Shown here: piece by piece, positions 44,198 through 45,351 of the stretch | Numbering within the stretch: position 1 is the first letter of the stretch | Layout of the letters: every line of letters begins with the position of its first letter | Source: an uncultured Spirochaetaceae bacterium | Lineage (GTDB): Bacteria; Spirochaetota; Spirochaetia; Sphaerochaetales; Sphaerochaetaceae | Assembly (NCBI GenBank): GCA_944392975.1 | Contig: CALXYN010000013.1 | Location: 1 to 45,351 of the forward strand | Reading direction: 5' to 3' | Length of the DNA stretch: 45,351 nucleotides | The notes under the pieces: model-generated | What the model saw: only the letters and a program-made list of their open reading frames with translations | What the model was told of the DNA's origin: nothing | The model's database searches: none | Program-made: the position numbers and the translations under genes

Positions 44198-45097
44198 ATG
44201 TCAAAAGCAATGAATAATCAGGAGAAGGGTTTTAATATTCTTGCATACATTATTACTGGTATTGCCTGTCTTCTTGTCTTGTATCCTATGTATTTCATTG
44301 TTATTGCTTCCTTCAGTGATCCTGAAAAAGTTATGGCAGGTGAAGTGTTCCTCATACCAAAGGGATTGAATCTTTCCGGATATGAAAGAATATTTTCATA
44401 TGACCCTTTGTGGACCGGATATAGGAATTCTCTTTTCTATACAGTAGCCGGTGGTATTCTGAGTACTGTATTCACGTTATTTGCCGCATATCCACTTTCA
44501 AGGAAAGATTTTGCTGCTCGGCGTCCTCTTACAATTTTCTTTCTAATTGCAATGTTTTTCCAAGGTGGGCTGATTCCACAATATATATTAATTAATTCAA
44601 TGCATCTTCGGAATACATATGCTGTATTGCTTCTTGTATCCGGGATACAGGTTATGAATCTGTTGATGGCGAGTTCTTATTTTAGATCAACTTATGTCCC
44701 TTCTCTATATGAGGCAGCGGAAATGGATGGTTGCAATCATTTTGGTTATTTTTTCCGTATTCTACTTCCGCTTTCAATGCCAATTGTGATTGTAATGTTA
44801 CTTCTTTATGGAGTTTATCAATGGAATGATTACTTCAGGGCAATGATTTATCTGGATAAAGAACAGTATTACCCGATACAGCTGGTACTAAAAGATCTTC
44901 TTGCTTCTAATCAGGTTACAGGTTCTCTTTTTGAAATGCTTTCTGAGGACCAGGATGCTTTTTCGGAAATGCTTAAAGCCGCTGAATCAATGAAATATGG
45001 AATCATCTTGATGGCGACATTGCCGATGATGGTGGTTTATGTATTCCTGCAGAAATATTTCATCAAAGGAATCACCATCGGATCAGTCAAGGAATAA
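44198..45097 (+). CDS. CUT1-type sugar ABC transporter permease, YtcP family
   Basis: The 299-residue membrane protein is the second permease, with about six membrane helices, the N-terminal ITGIACLLVLYPMYFIVIAS and SFSDPEKVMAGEV motif and an EAA loop LYEAAEMDGCNHFGYFFRIL. It ends with FIKGITIGSVKE, the usual C-terminus of the YtcP/YteP-type permeases. The ATG is preceded by AAAGGAGG. It pairs with the LplB-type protein to form the channel. Confidence 0.9.
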   Translation: MSKAMNNQEKGFNILAYIITGIACLLVLYPMYFIVIASFSDPEKVMAGEVFLIPKGLNLSGYERIFSYDPLWTGYRNSLFYTVAGGILSTVFTLFAAYPLSRKDFAARRPLTIFFLIAMFFQGGLIPQYILINSMHLRNTYAVLLLVSGIQVMNLLMASSYFRSTYVPSLYEAAEMDGCNHFGYFFRILLPLSMPIVIVMLLLYGVYQWNDYFRAMIYLDKEQYYPIQLVLKDLLASNQVTGSLFEMLSEDQDAFSEMLKAAESMKYGIILMATLPMMVVYVFLQKYFIKGITIGSVKE

Positions 45098-45115
45098 TAA
45101 AAGGAGGAATCTGGT

Positions 45116-45351
45116 ATGAGGACCGTAAGGTATTGCAGAGTTGCATTTACTGTTGTTGCATTGCTTATTTTTACAATAACAGCTGTATTTGCTGGAGGAA
45201 ACTCAGAGGTAGAAGCTGTCGCAGAGCCTGTCGGCTTCCATTCTGAAGGTTTGCCGATTGTCGACGAGACATATACGCTCAACTTCATTGGTATGAATAT
45301 GAATACAACTCGTGTTGGTCGTTATGATGAGACCGACATGATGAAGAAGCT
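45116..45351 (+). CDS. Extracellular sugar-binding protein of the LplA type, 5' end
   Basis: The frame is open to the end of the window (78 codons visible). It starts with a signal peptide (MRTVRYCRVAFTVVALLIFT, then ITAVFA|GGNSE) and continues with YTLNFIGMNMNTTRVGRYDE, similar to the start of solute-binding proteins that accompany LplB/YtcP permeases. No lipobox is visible. AAGGAGG lies eight bases before the ATG. It is the third gene of the importer operon. Confidence 0.8.
   Translation, partial: MRTVRYCRVAFTVVALLIFTITAVFAGGNSEVEAVAEPVGFHSEGLPIVDETYTLNFIGMNMNTTRVGRYDETDMMKK

Overview
The window looks like a chromosome segment of a spirochaete, probably an anaerobic host-associated member of the Treponema/Sphaerochaeta group. 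This is inferred from gene content and protein style: pyruvate:ferredoxin oxidoreductase, a treponemal-type mglB-mglA-mglC sugar importer, a Borrelia/Treponema-type phosphofructokinase, LytS/YesN-type two-component genes and many lipoproteins. No rRNA or complete tRNA gene was seen.

Layout. 1-1.2 kb: 3' end of nifJ and its terminator. 1.3-1.85 kb: two small related beta-rich proteins. 1.9-7.5 kb: glucose/galactose ABC importer (mglB, mglA, mglC) plus a second sugar-binding lipoprotein. 7.5-11.8 kb, minus strand: coupled WYL regulator, AraC-type response regulator and sensor kinase. 11.9-14.7 kb: slyX-like gene, then a HigBA-type toxin-antitoxin locus whose antitoxin gene is split by a TnpB element. 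14.8-26.2 kb, minus strand: acyl-ACP thioesterase, rsmD, HD protein, recG, yggT, dnaE and a three-subunit molybdenum-hydroxylase-like set. 26.3-31.4 kb, plus strand: ligA, aminotransferase, ModE-like HTH and phosphofructokinase.

31.7-38.3 kb is an accessory island. It starts in the terminator of a predicted small RNA carrying two perfect copies of a 12-nt anti-Shine-Dalgarno-like motif, and is bounded by a 37/38-bp direct repeat that looks like attL/attR. Inside are a truncated tyrosine integrase, a lipoprotein, an XRE regulator with duplicated operator-like sequence, and an IS110-family element interrupted by a complete IS21-family element (IR ends, 8-bp target duplication). To the right lie a tnpB relic, a repeat-containing lipoprotein, an AAA/PD-(D/E)XK protein, and the start of a second sugar importer operon (LplB/YtcP permeases and binding protein) behind a pair of identical palindromic operators.

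Most notable points: the circularly permuted order of the first MglB next to a canonical-order paralogue; the candidate anti-SD small RNA that also serves as an integration site; the TnpB insertion that exactly interrupts an antitoxin reading frame; and the IS21-in-IS110 nesting, where removing one target-site copy restores a 415-codon transposase. All calls are by eye; no database search or folding was run.
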